A stretch of DNA of 64,000 bases from Plotosus lineatus. Its lineage: Eukaryota > Chordata > Actinopteri > Siluriformes > Plotosidae. The stretch is from contig CM045729.1 in the NCBI GenBank assembly GCA_024760905.1, positions 77,305,050 through 77,369,049 on the forward strand, in the 5' to 3' direction. The notes under the pieces were generated by a model. The model searched no databases. It saw only the letters and a program-made list of their open reading frames with translations, and was not told the origin of the DNA. Positions 1-10,793 of this stretch are shown here, one piece after another. The translations under genes were made by a program, and so were the position numbers. Position 1 is the first letter of the stretch; the number at the start of each line of letters is the position of its first letter.

Positions 1-80
1 TGATTCAAATTTAGCCAATGGCTGAGAGCTTTTGTTTCTCATTCCTGCTGATTGGTTGCAGATGATGTTAAAACTTTTTT
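1..80 (-). mobile_element. Tig4 fragment, cut by window start
   Basis: The reverse complement matches a segment found in the Tig4 copies near 8.4 kb and 14.3 kb, including 'caaccaatcagcaggaatga' and 'ccattggctaaatttgaat'. Only this internal piece is visible; it ends near a T-rich run at about 75-92. Confidence 0.5.
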
Positions 81-180
81 TTTTTTTTTTTTCCTATATT
101 TTTGCTCACTCGTTAAAAAATGGGTTTCCCACACCAAATGTACTCGGTTTGAAGTTAACGCATCAATGTGTAAAGCCGTT

Positions 181-541
181 CATCCATTTATTTACTGAAC
201 TACTTAATCCTAATTCGGGTGGCGAGAAGGATGACACCCATCTCAGCTGACTCTAGGCATGGGCAGAGTACACCCTGGAAGGTTTGTTAGGCCATTGCAG
301 GGCAGAAAGTCGCTGATGGCTATGCAGCTACTCTTGATGAAAGTCAGCATTTTTTTTTTTTTTTTTTTCTTTTTACAGCCTCACACCATAGACAGTGAGA
401 GACATGTCCGGCCCGTGACAACCCAGTTAATTGCACTGGGGAGACAGCAGTAACAACCTCTGACCGTGGGGCTTGAACCCCCAACCTTAGGTTCGCTAAT
501 CCCGCACCTTATCACCGGGCCACCGGGCCACAACTGCCCTT
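181..541 (-). mobile_element. SINE-A copy (tail A)
   Basis: Read on the minus strand, a degenerate tRNA-like head (about 541-470) is followed by the body with the 'cactgtctatgg'-type marker and tail A ('cctaattagg'-type) ending near 181. A run of about 19 T at 350-368 has expanded inside the body. Divergence from other copies is high, so this is an old insertion. Confidence 0.8.
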
Positions 542-621
542 AATATGTAAATATGAAGGAATACATTCTTAAAAACCTGCTCTATTATCGATTTATTTGT
601 GGTTTTATTCTAATTACAGTT

Positions 622-893
622 GTTGGGAGACCGGAGTCTATCTCAGCCGACTCTGTGTACAGTTTGCATGTATTCCAGAGGCTTGCATGGGTTTTCTCTG
701 GCTCCTATGATTTCCCCTCGCAGTCCAAAACATTAGCAGTAGGCTATGTGGCTGTTCCAAATCTCCCCTAGGTGTGAGTATGACTGTGTGTATGCCCTAC
801 AATGGTTTGACAAGCTGGTCGAGTCAGCTGAGATGAGTGCCAGCCTTGCCATGACCTTAATTAGGGTTAAGCGGCTTAGAAAATTAATGAATA
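622..893 (+). repeat. decayed old-SINE/LINE tail fragments
   Basis: About 622-655 resembles tail A on the minus strand. About 652-893 on the plus strand has the familiar fish pattern 'gtttgcatg...gggttttct...cagtccaaaac' and ends 'ttaagcggcttagaaaatta'. The two pieces face each other, so this is a rearranged or composite relic. Confidence 0.5.
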
Positions 894-1240
894 AAGATTG
901 ATTCTGTGTACTTTATGTGCAGCCTAAACTTGAACTCCTCATGCACTGTTGACCTTTAGGTGACATCAGATATACTCATAGTCCTATTAATAGCTCAAAC
1001 TGGAAGATCAGCTCATTCTGTTCACACCACCTTTCATGAATGTGTACATGAGTGTGTAACCTTGGTGGAGTAATCCTCATGACTGTACACACAATGATTT
1101 CATGAGCTGTAAGGTCATGTAAAGGGTAATCATGTACAAAGAGGTGCTCCTTTCATGCACATATACACTGGCCACCTAGACTGTAGCGCTTATAATTACC
1201 AAAGAGAATAATTAGGTGTGCCAGCTCAAGGACACCTAAC

Positions 1241-1243
<3 letters not shown>
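894..1243. other. no recognisable feature
   Basis: Mixed-composition sequence with no convincing ORF or repeat signature; possibly unique intergenic or intronic DNA. Confidence 0.4.
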
Positions 1244-1303
<60 letters not shown>

Positions 1304-1347
1304 TATGAGAAGACTAGAGAGGAGATTTTACTGTTGATGGGATGGCA

Positions 1348-1411
<64 letters not shown>
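1244..1411. repeat. (CA)n and (TG)n facing each other
   Basis: A perfect (CA)n tract at 1244-1301 is followed, after about 49 bp, by a (TG)n tract at 1351-1411. The two tracts are reverse complements and could pair as a hairpin with roughly 58-bp arms. Confidence 0.95.
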
Positions 1412-1412
<1 letters not shown>

Positions 1413-1485
1413 GGGGGGGTGATATACAATAATATCTCTCAGCGGCTGTGTGGGATGCTCTAGTTGTAATGATACTTTGAAAGTG

Positions 1486-1488
<3 letters not shown>

Positions 1489-1544
<56 letters not shown>
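1489..1544. repeat. (GA)n microsatellite
   Basis: Uninterrupted GA dinucleotides, a homopurine tract. Confidence 0.95.
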
Positions 1545-1547
<3 letters not shown>

Positions 1548-1811
1548 AGATCATTAGCTTCAGCACACTTAATGAAAGTCACAGATGAAGTCTGCTCTCC
1601 TTTAACGGTATCATATTACTCTAGGAGCCCAGGGCATCATTAAAATCGTCCCCTTCTCCCTGTCCGACTCTCCCATGCTCCCATATGCAGCTATTCTTTC
1701 CTGCTGCTGTTCCTATTTTCTTCCTTCGTCCTTCAATAACGTCCTTTCCTTGTTCCTGCTCTAACAACTTTGATGGGAGACACCAAGGTAATATGTTCTT
1801 CCTTCTACCCC

Positions 1812-1850
1812 CCCCTCTCTCTCTCTCTCGCTCTCTCTCTCTCACTCTCT

Positions 1851-1898
<48 letters not shown>
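1812..1898. repeat. compound (CT)n-(GT)n microsatellite
   Basis: Interrupted CT repeats to about 1853 are followed directly by perfect GT repeats to 1898. Confidence 0.95.
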
Positions 1899-1902
<4 letters not shown>

Positions 1903-2020
1903 AAGGTGAAAAGGTACAAAATCAGTCTCAAAGTCTACAGAGAATCCACTTCCTGCCAGACTGCCTGGATGAAATGAATGGACACTACGCATAGTGCACC
2001 CACCTGCTGATACACACACA

Positions 2021-2041
2021 CGCGTGCGCACACACATGCAT

Positions 2042-2080
<39 letters not shown>

Positions 2081-2143
2081 TGCACACACGCACGCACACG
2101 CACGCACGCGCACGCACGCACACGCACGCACACGCACACACAC
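2021..2143. repeat. (CA)n with CG-containing variants
   Basis: CA repeats interspersed with CGCA, TGCA and GCGC units: an alternating purine-pyrimidine tract of more than 100 bp. Confidence 0.9.
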
Positions 2144-2574
2144 ATGTACCTAGACATGTTATTAAATCAGAAAGGTGCACTCGGGTACACAATTAGAACA
2201 ATTTAAACAGTGACACGGAGGTCACCTACAATTATAAATGTATCCATTTTGACAGCTGAATTCAGTCGTCATGCATAAATTAGGCCCGACGTTTATAGCC
2301 CTACGGTGTGCATAATGGTTTAAAAAATAGTTATGAATATTTTTTTTTCTATGCAACATTTAATGAGACATTAAATCTGTGTTCTTCCTACTAATGCAGA
2401 ATAATGAAACCTGAGCATTGTCAGGCTCTATTACATAGAGAATACTATTGGGTGTTCATTTTCAACACCGTTATCACAGTAACAGTAGGTTTTATTCTTT
2501 TCTTTAATATTTATCTGAAAATCTGTCAGATGTCACTGTGGCTGAATTCTTTAAAACAGCAAACATTTGGGATC
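2144..2574. other. no recognisable feature
   Basis: AT-rich sequence without a repeat family or convincing coding signal that I recognise. Confidence 0.4.
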
Positions 2575-2815
2575 CTGAGCGGCGAAACAGAATCGAAACC
2601 CATGAGGTAAAAATACCAAGTTCAAATCACATTGATGCCACAGGCATCTGTAGCTGGGAGCCCAACAGAGAGTAATTGGCCGTGCTGACAGAGAGGGGGA
2701 TCGGGGGACTACTTTCCCTCCCAGGCTATTACAGCAACACTCATACCCAATCATGGGCATCTGTGACCTCAAGCATATGGAAGTGGGCGGAAGGCACTGT
2801 TTTTTTAGAAGGAGT
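2575..2815 (+). mobile_element. SINE-4, degenerate tRNA-derived element
   Basis: Contains 'gttcaaatcacattgatgcc', a B-box-like stretch, followed by 'tgtagctgggagccca' and 'gagtaattggccgtgctg', which resemble the body of tRNA-derived SINEs of catfish- and characin-type fish. Single copy here, so the boundaries are approximate. Confidence 0.45.
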
Positions 2816-2974
2816 CATCATGTACCTCAGCCCAAACAGGTGATAGCCTTCACACACCTGGCTCAGTAGCGGTCATGTGAGGGAGAAACTCTTGTGGGTG
2901 GAAACTGACTATGATTAGATGATGGTGAAAATAGTTATAGGCTGAAGAAACACCCTCTGTAATTAGGAACTGGG

Positions 2975-3150
2975 GTGGTAGTGGTGGTGGTGGTGGTGGT
3001 GGTGGTGTGTGTGTGTGTTTGGGGGGGGCGGGGGGGGTAAGCATGTCTGTCTCAGAGCCAAAAGGTAGTGGTTTCAAATCCTGTATTATTATTATTATTA
3101 TATTATTATTATTATTGTTGTTGTTATTGTTATTATTCTTATTATGATAA
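2975..3150. repeat. (GGT)n, (GT)n, G-run and (ATT)n microsatellites
   Basis: GGT triplets at about 2975-3005 run into GT and a G-rich stretch to 3036, and ATT/GTT triplets follow at about 3085-3140. The bases between (about 3037-3080) look like a tRNA-type B-box region, 'gtggtttcaaatcc', and may be a SINE head remnant. Confidence 0.8.
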
Positions 3151-3215
3151 CAAATGAGAAAAATATGATTAAAGTTAAAGGTAATCTTAGAAAAAAAAGA
3201 CAAACAAACATTGTT

Positions 3216-3298
3216 TATATATATATATATATACATATACATACATATACATACATATACATGTACATATATATACATATACATACATATACATACAT

Positions 3299-3381
<83 letters not shown>

Positions 3382-3385
3382 TACA
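3216..3385. repeat. (TA)n with ACATAC variants
   Basis: TA repeats with interspersed 'acatacatat' units up to about 3305, then about 65 bp of pure TA, then (CA)n. Confidence 0.95.
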
Positions 3386-3887
3386 TGGATTCCCTCACTT
3401 TCCGCGGTTAATTGGGACCGAGATTCCCTCGCGAGCATTGAATTCCGTGAAGTAGGATCGACCCCACTGACTGATGTATACGTAGCTGTATATGTATATA
3501 ATATATAAATAAATACATATTCAATGCTATAAATGCTTATAATCCCAATTAAACATTAAAAATAATGCATAAATGTAAATAAAATATAAATACACACATA
3601 TACAGACTCGCGCGCGGGCACACAGATGCACACCTCACATAAAAATGTAAGTAGTTTTGATCGGAGGTTTGGGGTTGTTTCTTTTTGTTTAGTTTTTTTG
3701 TTTTGTGTTTGTTTAGGGTTCTATTTTTTCATAACTGGCCTTGTTTTGCAGCATTTTCTTTAACTTTTCCCTTATTCCTCCTTAATTCCTTTCTTTTTTT
3801 TTTAATTCAATGAATATTAAAAAAAAAAAGAAAAAAATCGATACTTAAGCCACATGAATTGAACTGCGAAGTAGCGAGGGATCACTG
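3386..3887 (+). mobile_element. Tig3 element, copy 1
   Basis: Left end 'ggattccctcactttccgcg' and right end 'gtagcgagggatcactgta' are imperfect terminal inverted repeats followed by TA. The interior has the family's AT-rich core, 'caatgctataaatgcttata', and a 3' part with 'ttcaatgaatattaaaaa'. Related copies lie at 23.2, 24.2 and 40.7 kb. No transposase ORF, so it is non-autonomous; family assignment to pogo/Tigger rests on TA targets and the TIR style. Confidence 0.7.
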
Positions 3888-4375
3888 TATTATATTAATA
3901 ATTAGAACAGAATTGCAAGATATCGTGGAATGTTCTTCAGAATGTTTTACAGGAGCTCCGACTAGACTGTTCTGAGTTATATTCCTTTCTGGTGGGCTTT
4001 CCTTCCATACAATCTGGCGATTATCCTGCTTTTAAACACTCAATTCCCCAGTTATGAATCAACTTTAGTAGGTGTGCCCTCAGGGACCGCTCCCCCCTAC
4101 GCTCCCCATTCCTGGTCTGTACAGACTACATAAAAAGCAATATGGCAGCTATTATATACTGACCTTAAAGTGGCAATTGAGTTTGCGTACAGGTCAGAAA
4201 GCTGCTGAGCTCTACATAAGTCAACTCGAACACTGTGTCACCAAACTTCAGAAGAAAAGTGTTGACAGAACCATCACAATAAAACATCTGCGACACATGT
4301 GCTAGGATATTCCTAAATTCACAAGAATGACTCACAACTGCAGTCCTGAACAGGGACAACCCGACATACATATAG

Positions 4376-4378
<3 letters not shown>
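3888..4378. other. no recognisable feature
   Basis: No repeat family recognised and no long ORF; may be unique sequence. Confidence 0.35.

Positions 4379-4422
<44 letters not shown>
4379..4422. repeat. (CA)n microsatellite
   Basis: About 22 uninterrupted CA units. Confidence 0.95.
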
Positions 4423-4423
<1 letters not shown>

Positions 4424-4616
4424 GTTATGGGTGTACTGTATATGGGATTTTCAATGCGCACACGTTTATCGTGCACGTTGCTTTGCTGCGGTGTATTTTT
4501 TTCTCAGCAACTTTTCTTCCTCGATTGCAATGTGTTTTATGAAGCCAGAGCACTTTTCTACCCCACAGCACACACCACGCAACCTCAGCATCCGAATGTC
4601 AATTGAGCTTATTGAA

Positions 4617-4655
4617 TACACACACTCACACATACACACACATACACACACATAC

Positions 4656-4700
<45 letters not shown>
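4617..4700. repeat. (CA)n microsatellite with CATA interruptions
   Basis: CA repeats with regular 'acatacac' interruptions, ending in a pure CA stretch. Confidence 0.95.
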
Positions 4701-4701
<1 letters not shown>

Positions 4702-4976
4702 GCAAGTTCGCCTACACATATTAAGGCGAGGCTGAGTATATAAGAAAAGATTAAATGCGGCATTTCCACAGTGACCCGATCTCCGGAAACATGCCAGGCA
4801 TAGCATCGTAATCCAAACGACCATCTGTGACTACAACCCTAAGCTCTATGACATCACTGTCTCGTCTCCTCTGGGACCAAAGTATTACAATGTATTAATA
4901 ATTCAGCATGTCTGGTTCATAGCTATGTCTTCTCACTCTCACTCTCTATCTTTCACACACACAAACTTTTTTGTGC

Positions 4977-5176
<200 letters not shown>

Positions 5177-5243
5177 CATACCTATCTTTGTGAGGACTGA
5201 GAAACCCAATATCCCCACTAGTAACTAGTAACTGTGAGAGCAC

Positions 5244-5249
<6 letters not shown>

Positions 5250-5286
<37 letters not shown>
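5250..5286. repeat. (TG)n microsatellite
   Basis: Uninterrupted TG units. Confidence 0.9.
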
Positions 5287-5288
<2 letters not shown>

Positions 5289-5470
5289 AAGTATAAAATT
5301 ATGATTTAAATCTATTCAGTTCAATAAGTTTCAGTCCTCAATGCATTTTGTTCTCATAATGTTAAGTCTTGCAATCCTACACTAAGGTGAGTAAATTTAG
5401 TAGTGAAAAACAATTTTAGAGCTGTAACACTGTCAACTGTAACACTCGCATGGATAAACACCCCCCCCCT

Positions 5471-5473
<3 letters not shown>

Positions 5474-5534
<61 letters not shown>
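5474..5534. repeat. (CA)n microsatellite
   Basis: Perfect CA repeats preceded by a C-run. Confidence 0.95.
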
Positions 5535-5626
5535 GGCAGCATTGATTGAGTGTTATATGCTCACTTGAGGATCAATGCAACATCAGTAAGAGTAAACAAA
5601 GCTGCTCAGAGGTCAGGGTAGCACAT

Positions 5627-5631
<5 letters not shown>

Positions 5632-5680
<49 letters not shown>

Positions 5681-5690
5681 TGCACACACA
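5632..5690. repeat. (CT)n-(CG)n-(CA)n compound microsatellite
   Basis: CT repeats end in 'cgcgcgcgcg' and a short CA run. Confidence 0.9.
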
Positions 5691-6114
5691 CACCATTCCA
5701 TCAGCCCCTCAACTTGCAGGCCGATACTGAAACTGGGCTTCGTGACATTTTCATCTCCAATCGTCAGATCATCAAGCCATGCCCTAAAGTATGAGAGGAG
5801 ATGAGATCACTAATAAGATCAGGCTCTGATGTGATTGATTTTAGATCAGCAGACCTTGGCATTAGCGATACCCGAGAGAAAACTTGGCTCTCGACTACAA
5901 ACACAAATAAATCTGCGGCAGAGAAATTTAATTATCTCTAATATTGTAGATCTTTCATTATTGAAGTTAAATCTGCTGAAGAGCCTTTACTTTCAAAACA
6001 ATGACAGCAAACCAAAAAGTATGACTCAAGCTGCAGGATATTGTAAAATAAATAAATAGAAAGAGAGTCAGAGAGAGATATAGAGTCACAAAGAAAAATG
6101 TCAGAGATAGATAG

Positions 6115-6118
<4 letters not shown>
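5691..6118. other. apparently unique sequence
   Basis: Balanced-composition sequence with no repeat signature that I recognise; no convincing ORF. Possible unique or regulatory DNA between microsatellites. Confidence 0.35.

Positions 6119-6176
<58 letters not shown>
6119..6176. repeat. (AG)n microsatellite
   Basis: Uninterrupted AG repeats. Confidence 0.95.
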
Positions 6177-6177
<1 letters not shown>

Positions 6178-7266
6178 ATCTATGATGCTTTGTTTTCTTT
6201 CTTGCTTCCTAGACGTGTCTGGATTTGCAGTGATCATGTTTCTACTGAAATCGATTTTATTTCTGCTGTACAGTCCAATCATTCAGTCGAGTTATTCTTC
6301 CACCTGCTTCCCACACTAACCTAATCTGCCAGGCATTTTTCTTATCGTTCTTAAGAGAACTGGTGTAGCTCTGTCTGTTTTGTGGACTTCTGAGCTCAAA
6401 GACACCTTTATAAATGCCAATTCCACAGCTGGCCACTCCAATAGTTTCATTTGCTCGCTTTAAACCGTATAAGGTATGACTTTCAGAATGCTCTGATGAT
6501 CATTGCCCTTATAAAACCCTCAGTTACACCAAGTTGTACCATTCCAGATGATCCCCTGCCTTGTGATGACCATGTATTTTTGAAATCCACCAGCAGCTCT
6601 TTCAGCAAACAGCTGCATGGCATGAAATGGTCGTCCAGAAGCTGTAACCTCCCCCTGCATACCGCGGATCACTTTGGTAAAGCATGTATTTTTTTTTTCT
6701 TTCTTTCTTTTATATAAACAGTCTTTGGGTAAAGTCTCTTTCATTGTGCAGCAGCCTTTCAGGCAAAAGTGATATAAGGGCTTTTACAAAGGTGGATTTG
6801 CATATTTGGCATCTGGCCTCCAACTCTTTCACAAGTTATGTTTTTTTCTTGAGATACAGTTCAATGCCTTGGGCATTTATACCTAATTCCTGAATGCTGC
6901 CTTTGTGGTGTCACAAATGTAATATTTGTATGCTGTTATTTTGTCAAATGTTTCACGGTAGGTTTTTTTTTTTCTTCTTCTAATGACGACCCAGACATAT
7001 TCCTTTTCTAGAGTCTTGGTTGAGTAGATTGTAGTTCCCCATGGTATAAAGTTTAAAAAGAGTCTTGCTTAAAGACACTTAAATACAGCCGTAGGAGCTC
7101 ACAATTATCTCCAAATGATTACAATGAGCCAATCTAAGGTTTGTCGGAATCATTATATCAATTTCCTGAGTCTCCAAGACTCTTTCAAGAGACAGTCCTG
7201 TAAACTTTTGACCCACCGGAATTCTAATATAGTAAATTAAAGCTATAATTAAATTGGTTCTGATTA
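6177..7266. other. no recognisable feature
   Basis: About 1.1 kb with T-rich runs near 6690 and 6968. Short ORFs here show no recognisable domain. Possibly unique intergenic DNA. Confidence 0.4.
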
Positions 7267-7394
7267 CAGGTATACCTCGGCTTACATCGTTAATTTGTTC
7301 CAGGAAAGACGACGTAAACTGAAAACGATTTAAATCGAATTAGCTTGTCTTTAGGCTAGCCGAGGCTAGGCTATGCCAAATTTACTTGTGTGTA

Positions 7395-7705
<311 letters not shown>

Positions 7706-7714
7706 ATATAGAAA

Positions 7715-8036
7715 GGGGGTAGTGGTGGTCTAGTGGTATAGGGCGCTGGATTGCTGATCCAAAGGTCGGGGGTTCAAGTCCCACTCTCCACAAGGTTGTC
7801 AATGTCCCCCCCATTGTGGCTCACTGGGTTATCAAAGGTGGGCCATGTCTCTCACTGTCTATGGTGTGAGGCATGTAAAAGAACCATCGCTGACTTTCAT
7901 AAAGAGTAGCTGCAAAGCCTTGCTAAAAGGGTTGTGACAGGAAGGGCATCCGACGTAAAAACCTCTGCCAAATCAAATGTGCGAATCAGATGATTCACTG
8001 TGGGGACTCCCGAGTAAAAGGGAAAAAGCCGAAAGT
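7715..8036 (+). mobile_element. SINE-B copy (tail B)
   Basis: The tRNA-like head has an A-box-like 'tggtctagtggtata' and a B-box-like 'ggttcaagtcc', consistent with an internal RNA polymerase III promoter. The body (about 7790-7922) is shared with SINE-A. Tail B (7923-8036) runs 'gggttgtgacaggaagggc' through 'gggaaaaagccgaaag' and resembles both ends of the RTE-type LINE in this window. Confidence 0.85.
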
Positions 8037-8041
8037 AAGAC

Positions 8042-8092
<51 letters not shown>
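8042..8092. repeat. (TA)n microsatellite
   Basis: TA repeats directly after the SINE-B 3' end, probably grown from its simple-repeat tail. Confidence 0.9.
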
Positions 8093-8098
<6 letters not shown>

Positions 8099-8099
8099 T

Positions 8100-8913
8100 A
8101 GAAAGCCCTCATTAGTTGTGTTCTGCCCTTCCTGCAAAAATCCGCGAACTACGTTAAAACACATTCTATAGACAGTCTTACTCATAATACAGTAATAATG
8201 CAGTAAAATGTAGCAAGGATTAAAGTAAAAACTTTTTAATTTTGTACTGTGATAATATTTATGAATAAATAAAGCGCTCAGGATCCTTACCAGAAGCAAG
8301 AGAATATGCAGGGTGTTTGAATTGCATCATAGGGCTTAACTAATAATTAAAAACACACTAAAAAATATGTGAAGTCACAATTCAGGCAATCAAATTAATA
8401 ACGTTCATGAAGAAGGAAAAAAGAGGTGTACACATCATCTGCAACCAATCAGCAAGAAGAAAAAACAAAAGCTCTTCGCCACTGGCTAAACTTGAATCAT
8501 GTGCCTGTAATGTCATGATGATGTGTATGTGTAATTTGCCGGGGCTGCAGCTAATTCAGTGCTTCTCAAATAGTGGGGCGTGGTCTGATGCCAGGAAGAG
8601 TGCGGGTGAGCCTGGGGAATACTCAAGAATTAAGTGTTTTTTTTTTTTTTATTATTATTATTATTTAATGCATTTTTATGTTTAATGTTAACAAAGATAC
8701 AATGTTATGCAGAGGTATATTCATAACAATTTTACAGACAAATAACACCATTTATAGTCGTACATGGGGTGCTGGTGGGGGGGGGGGTGTGAAATGTTGA
8801 TTTTTTTTTTTTTTTTTTTTTTCTTCCTAGAGGGGGCAGGTGTCACAGAAAATAATTGAGAAGCACTGTGCTAATTTAAAAAAAAAACATTATGAAAAAA
8901 AGCCTTATATAAT
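8100..8913 (+). mobile_element. Tig4 copy split by hAT-1
   Basis: Shares with the 13.5-14.5 kb copy the segments 'aaaatccgcgaactacgtt', 'gataatatttatgaataaat', 'ccttaccagaagc' and 'caaccaatcagcaag'. The hAT-1 insertion at 8557-8868 interrupts it. No ORF; end points uncertain. Confidence 0.55.
8557..8868. mobile_element. hAT-1 non-autonomous element, 312 bp
   Basis: Terminal inverted repeats 'cagtgcttctcaa' and 'ttgagaagcactg' are flanked by 8-bp duplications 'agctaatt' and 'tgctaatt' (7 of 8 match), which is the hAT signature. The interior holds G-runs, T-runs and (ATT)n. No transposase. Other copies lie at 15.9 and 35.3 kb. Confidence 0.85.
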
Positions 8914-9222
8914 CAGTGATGGTCTAGTGGTATAAGGCGCCGGATCGCTGATGCAAAGATTGGGGGTTCGAGTCCCACTCTCCACAAGGTTGTCACTGCC
9001 CCCCCCCCCTGTCACTGTCACTGTCTATGGTGTGAGGCATGTAAAAGAACCATTGCTGACTTTCGACAAGAGTAGGCTGCAAAGCCGTCAGCGTGTTTCC
9101 GCCCTGCGATGGCCTGGCGAGCTGTCCAGGGTGTACTCTGCCCTCGCCCTGAGTTGGCTGGGATGGGCACCAGCCTCCCCGCGACCCTAATTGGGATGAA
9201 GCGGTTACAGAAAATGATGATG
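8914..9222 (+). mobile_element. SINE-A copy with perfect 13-bp TSD
   Basis: Head 'tggtctagtggtataaggc', B-box 'ggttcgagtcc', body and tail A ending 'gcggttacagaaaatgatg'. The flanking duplication 'agccttatataat' occurs at 8901-8913 and 9223-9235 and is exact, so insertion was by target-primed reverse transcription and is fairly recent. Confidence 0.9.
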
Positions 9223-9400
9223 AGCCTTATATAATTATGTTTATTTTATTTTATTTATTTATTTATTTATTTTTGTGACTGATGTATAATCGAGCATGAA
9301 TTAACTCTAAACGACTTAAGTTGAGTACGTATAACTGTATTTGTTTTTAAACTGATTGACACGGCAACACAGGAGATGCCATAACTGGTTTCCTATAAAG

Positions 9401-10787
9401 CATACCTGCCAACCAGTCCGGTTTTGCCATAATGATTACAGTTTTCATTATCCCACTCCGGGTTATGGTTGTATTAATAAAAATTAATGTTCTTTTAACA
9501 TAAAATCAATCTAAAATTCAAAATAGTCACGAAAAAATGCAAAACCAATGAATGAGATTGCCGAGAACTGTATCTAAATTTAGACGAAAAGCAGCAGTTC
9601 ATGCTGCAAGTGTAACTTCCTGTAGGTGTACGGCGCATGTGCGAGAGGTCATCCTTTGTTTTACATTGGAATCGCGAAGGAATTAAATGGGTCAGCTTTG
9701 AGTCGGTACGTTTGATGAGCCAATAATATTGCTGTTGGATAAGAATTCAAGTTATGACCTCGATAAATTCTTTTCAGCAGAAGAGCTAGTTAATGTTTCT
9801 GTTTTCAATTAAGTGTATGGTACATGAAACTTAAAAATTGTTTCATAGAATGTGAAATGTCTTCACAATATTGAACAATGTGATCTGGATGAATTTCATA
9901 TTTTTCGAGTTTTGTGCCTATCAAACCAAAGAACGTGGGTAAAATGTGTTTTTATTTACAATGTTTTCAGGGCATGGTGATATTGTCGTCTTTCAATTTC
10001 TGAATTTGTTTCAATTGTTTATTTTCAAACAATCGATTTAAAATTAAAAGTTGATTGTGGAATGTTTCCCCCTTTGTGGTTTTTGAAAAATATTGCATGT
10101 CATATTTGCTGAGGGAAAAGGTCAAGAGAAATGTGGACAATTTTGCACAGGTTCAGCCCAAAAGTTTGTCAACATTTGTCAAATGCATGATTATGCATCA
10201 AAATTTTTTTTGAAAGGATACGGATCCGAAAGTTTCTTGTGATTCACATCAGAGGGACAGCACATGTAAGACGTTTTGGAGACAAAGTCAGAGAGGCTAG
10301 ATTGAGATGGTTTGGACATGTACAGAGGAGGGATAGTGAGTATATTGGTAATAGGATGCTGAGGCTGGAACTACCAGGCAAAAGGCCTAGAGGAAGACCA
10401 AAGAGACGATTAATGGATGTGGTGAAGGAGGACATGAAGGTCGTTGGTGTAAGAGAAGAAGATGCAAAGGATAGGGTGAGATGGAGGCAGATGATTCGCT
10501 GTGGCGACCCCTGAAGGGAAAAGCCGAAAGGAAAAGAAGAAGAAGACGGACCCGAAAGTTTGTCCTTGATCTTTTCCATCAGCATTTCTGCTGTAGCAAT
10601 TTGAGGAAAATGGAAACATGATTGTTAAAGAAATATGAGGTTCTTTGCCACATTCTAACTTGGTTTAATGCAAATAACCATTTTCTGAACCCTCCACCAG
10701 GACTTTGTCCTGGACTTACTTCGGCCTACGGCCTCTGGACCTCGGCTAGCTACTAGGCTTTTCAGGTTTCAAAAGTTGTCAGGTATG
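9401..10787. mobile_element. unclassified TIR element, 1.39 kb
   Basis: Ends 'catacctgccaac' and, reversed at 10787, 'catacctgacaac' are inverted repeats flanked by exact 6-bp copies of 'ataaag' (9395-9400 and 10788-10793). The AT-rich interior has no ORF of its own; a LINE fragment sits inside. A 6-bp duplication is unusual for the common superfamilies; chance is possible in AT-rich DNA. Confidence 0.55.
10236..10545 (+). mobile_element. RTE-type LINE, 5'-truncated 3' end
   Basis: An open frame at 10239-10514 encodes the LINE C-terminus, with 'REARLRWFGHVQRRDSEYI' and 'PRGRPKRRLMDVVKEDM' and ending CGDP. It is followed by the 3' end 'ctgaagggaaaagccgaaag' and an (AAG)n tail. A 16-bp duplication ('acggatccgaaagttt' and 'acggacccgaaagttt') at 10220-10235 and 10546-10561 brackets it. 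This is a dead-on-arrival retrocopy: about 90 C-terminal codons only, no reverse transcriptase core. It lies inside the 9.4-10.8 kb TIR element and is therefore younger than it. Confidence 0.9.
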
Positions 10788-10793
10788 ATAAAG

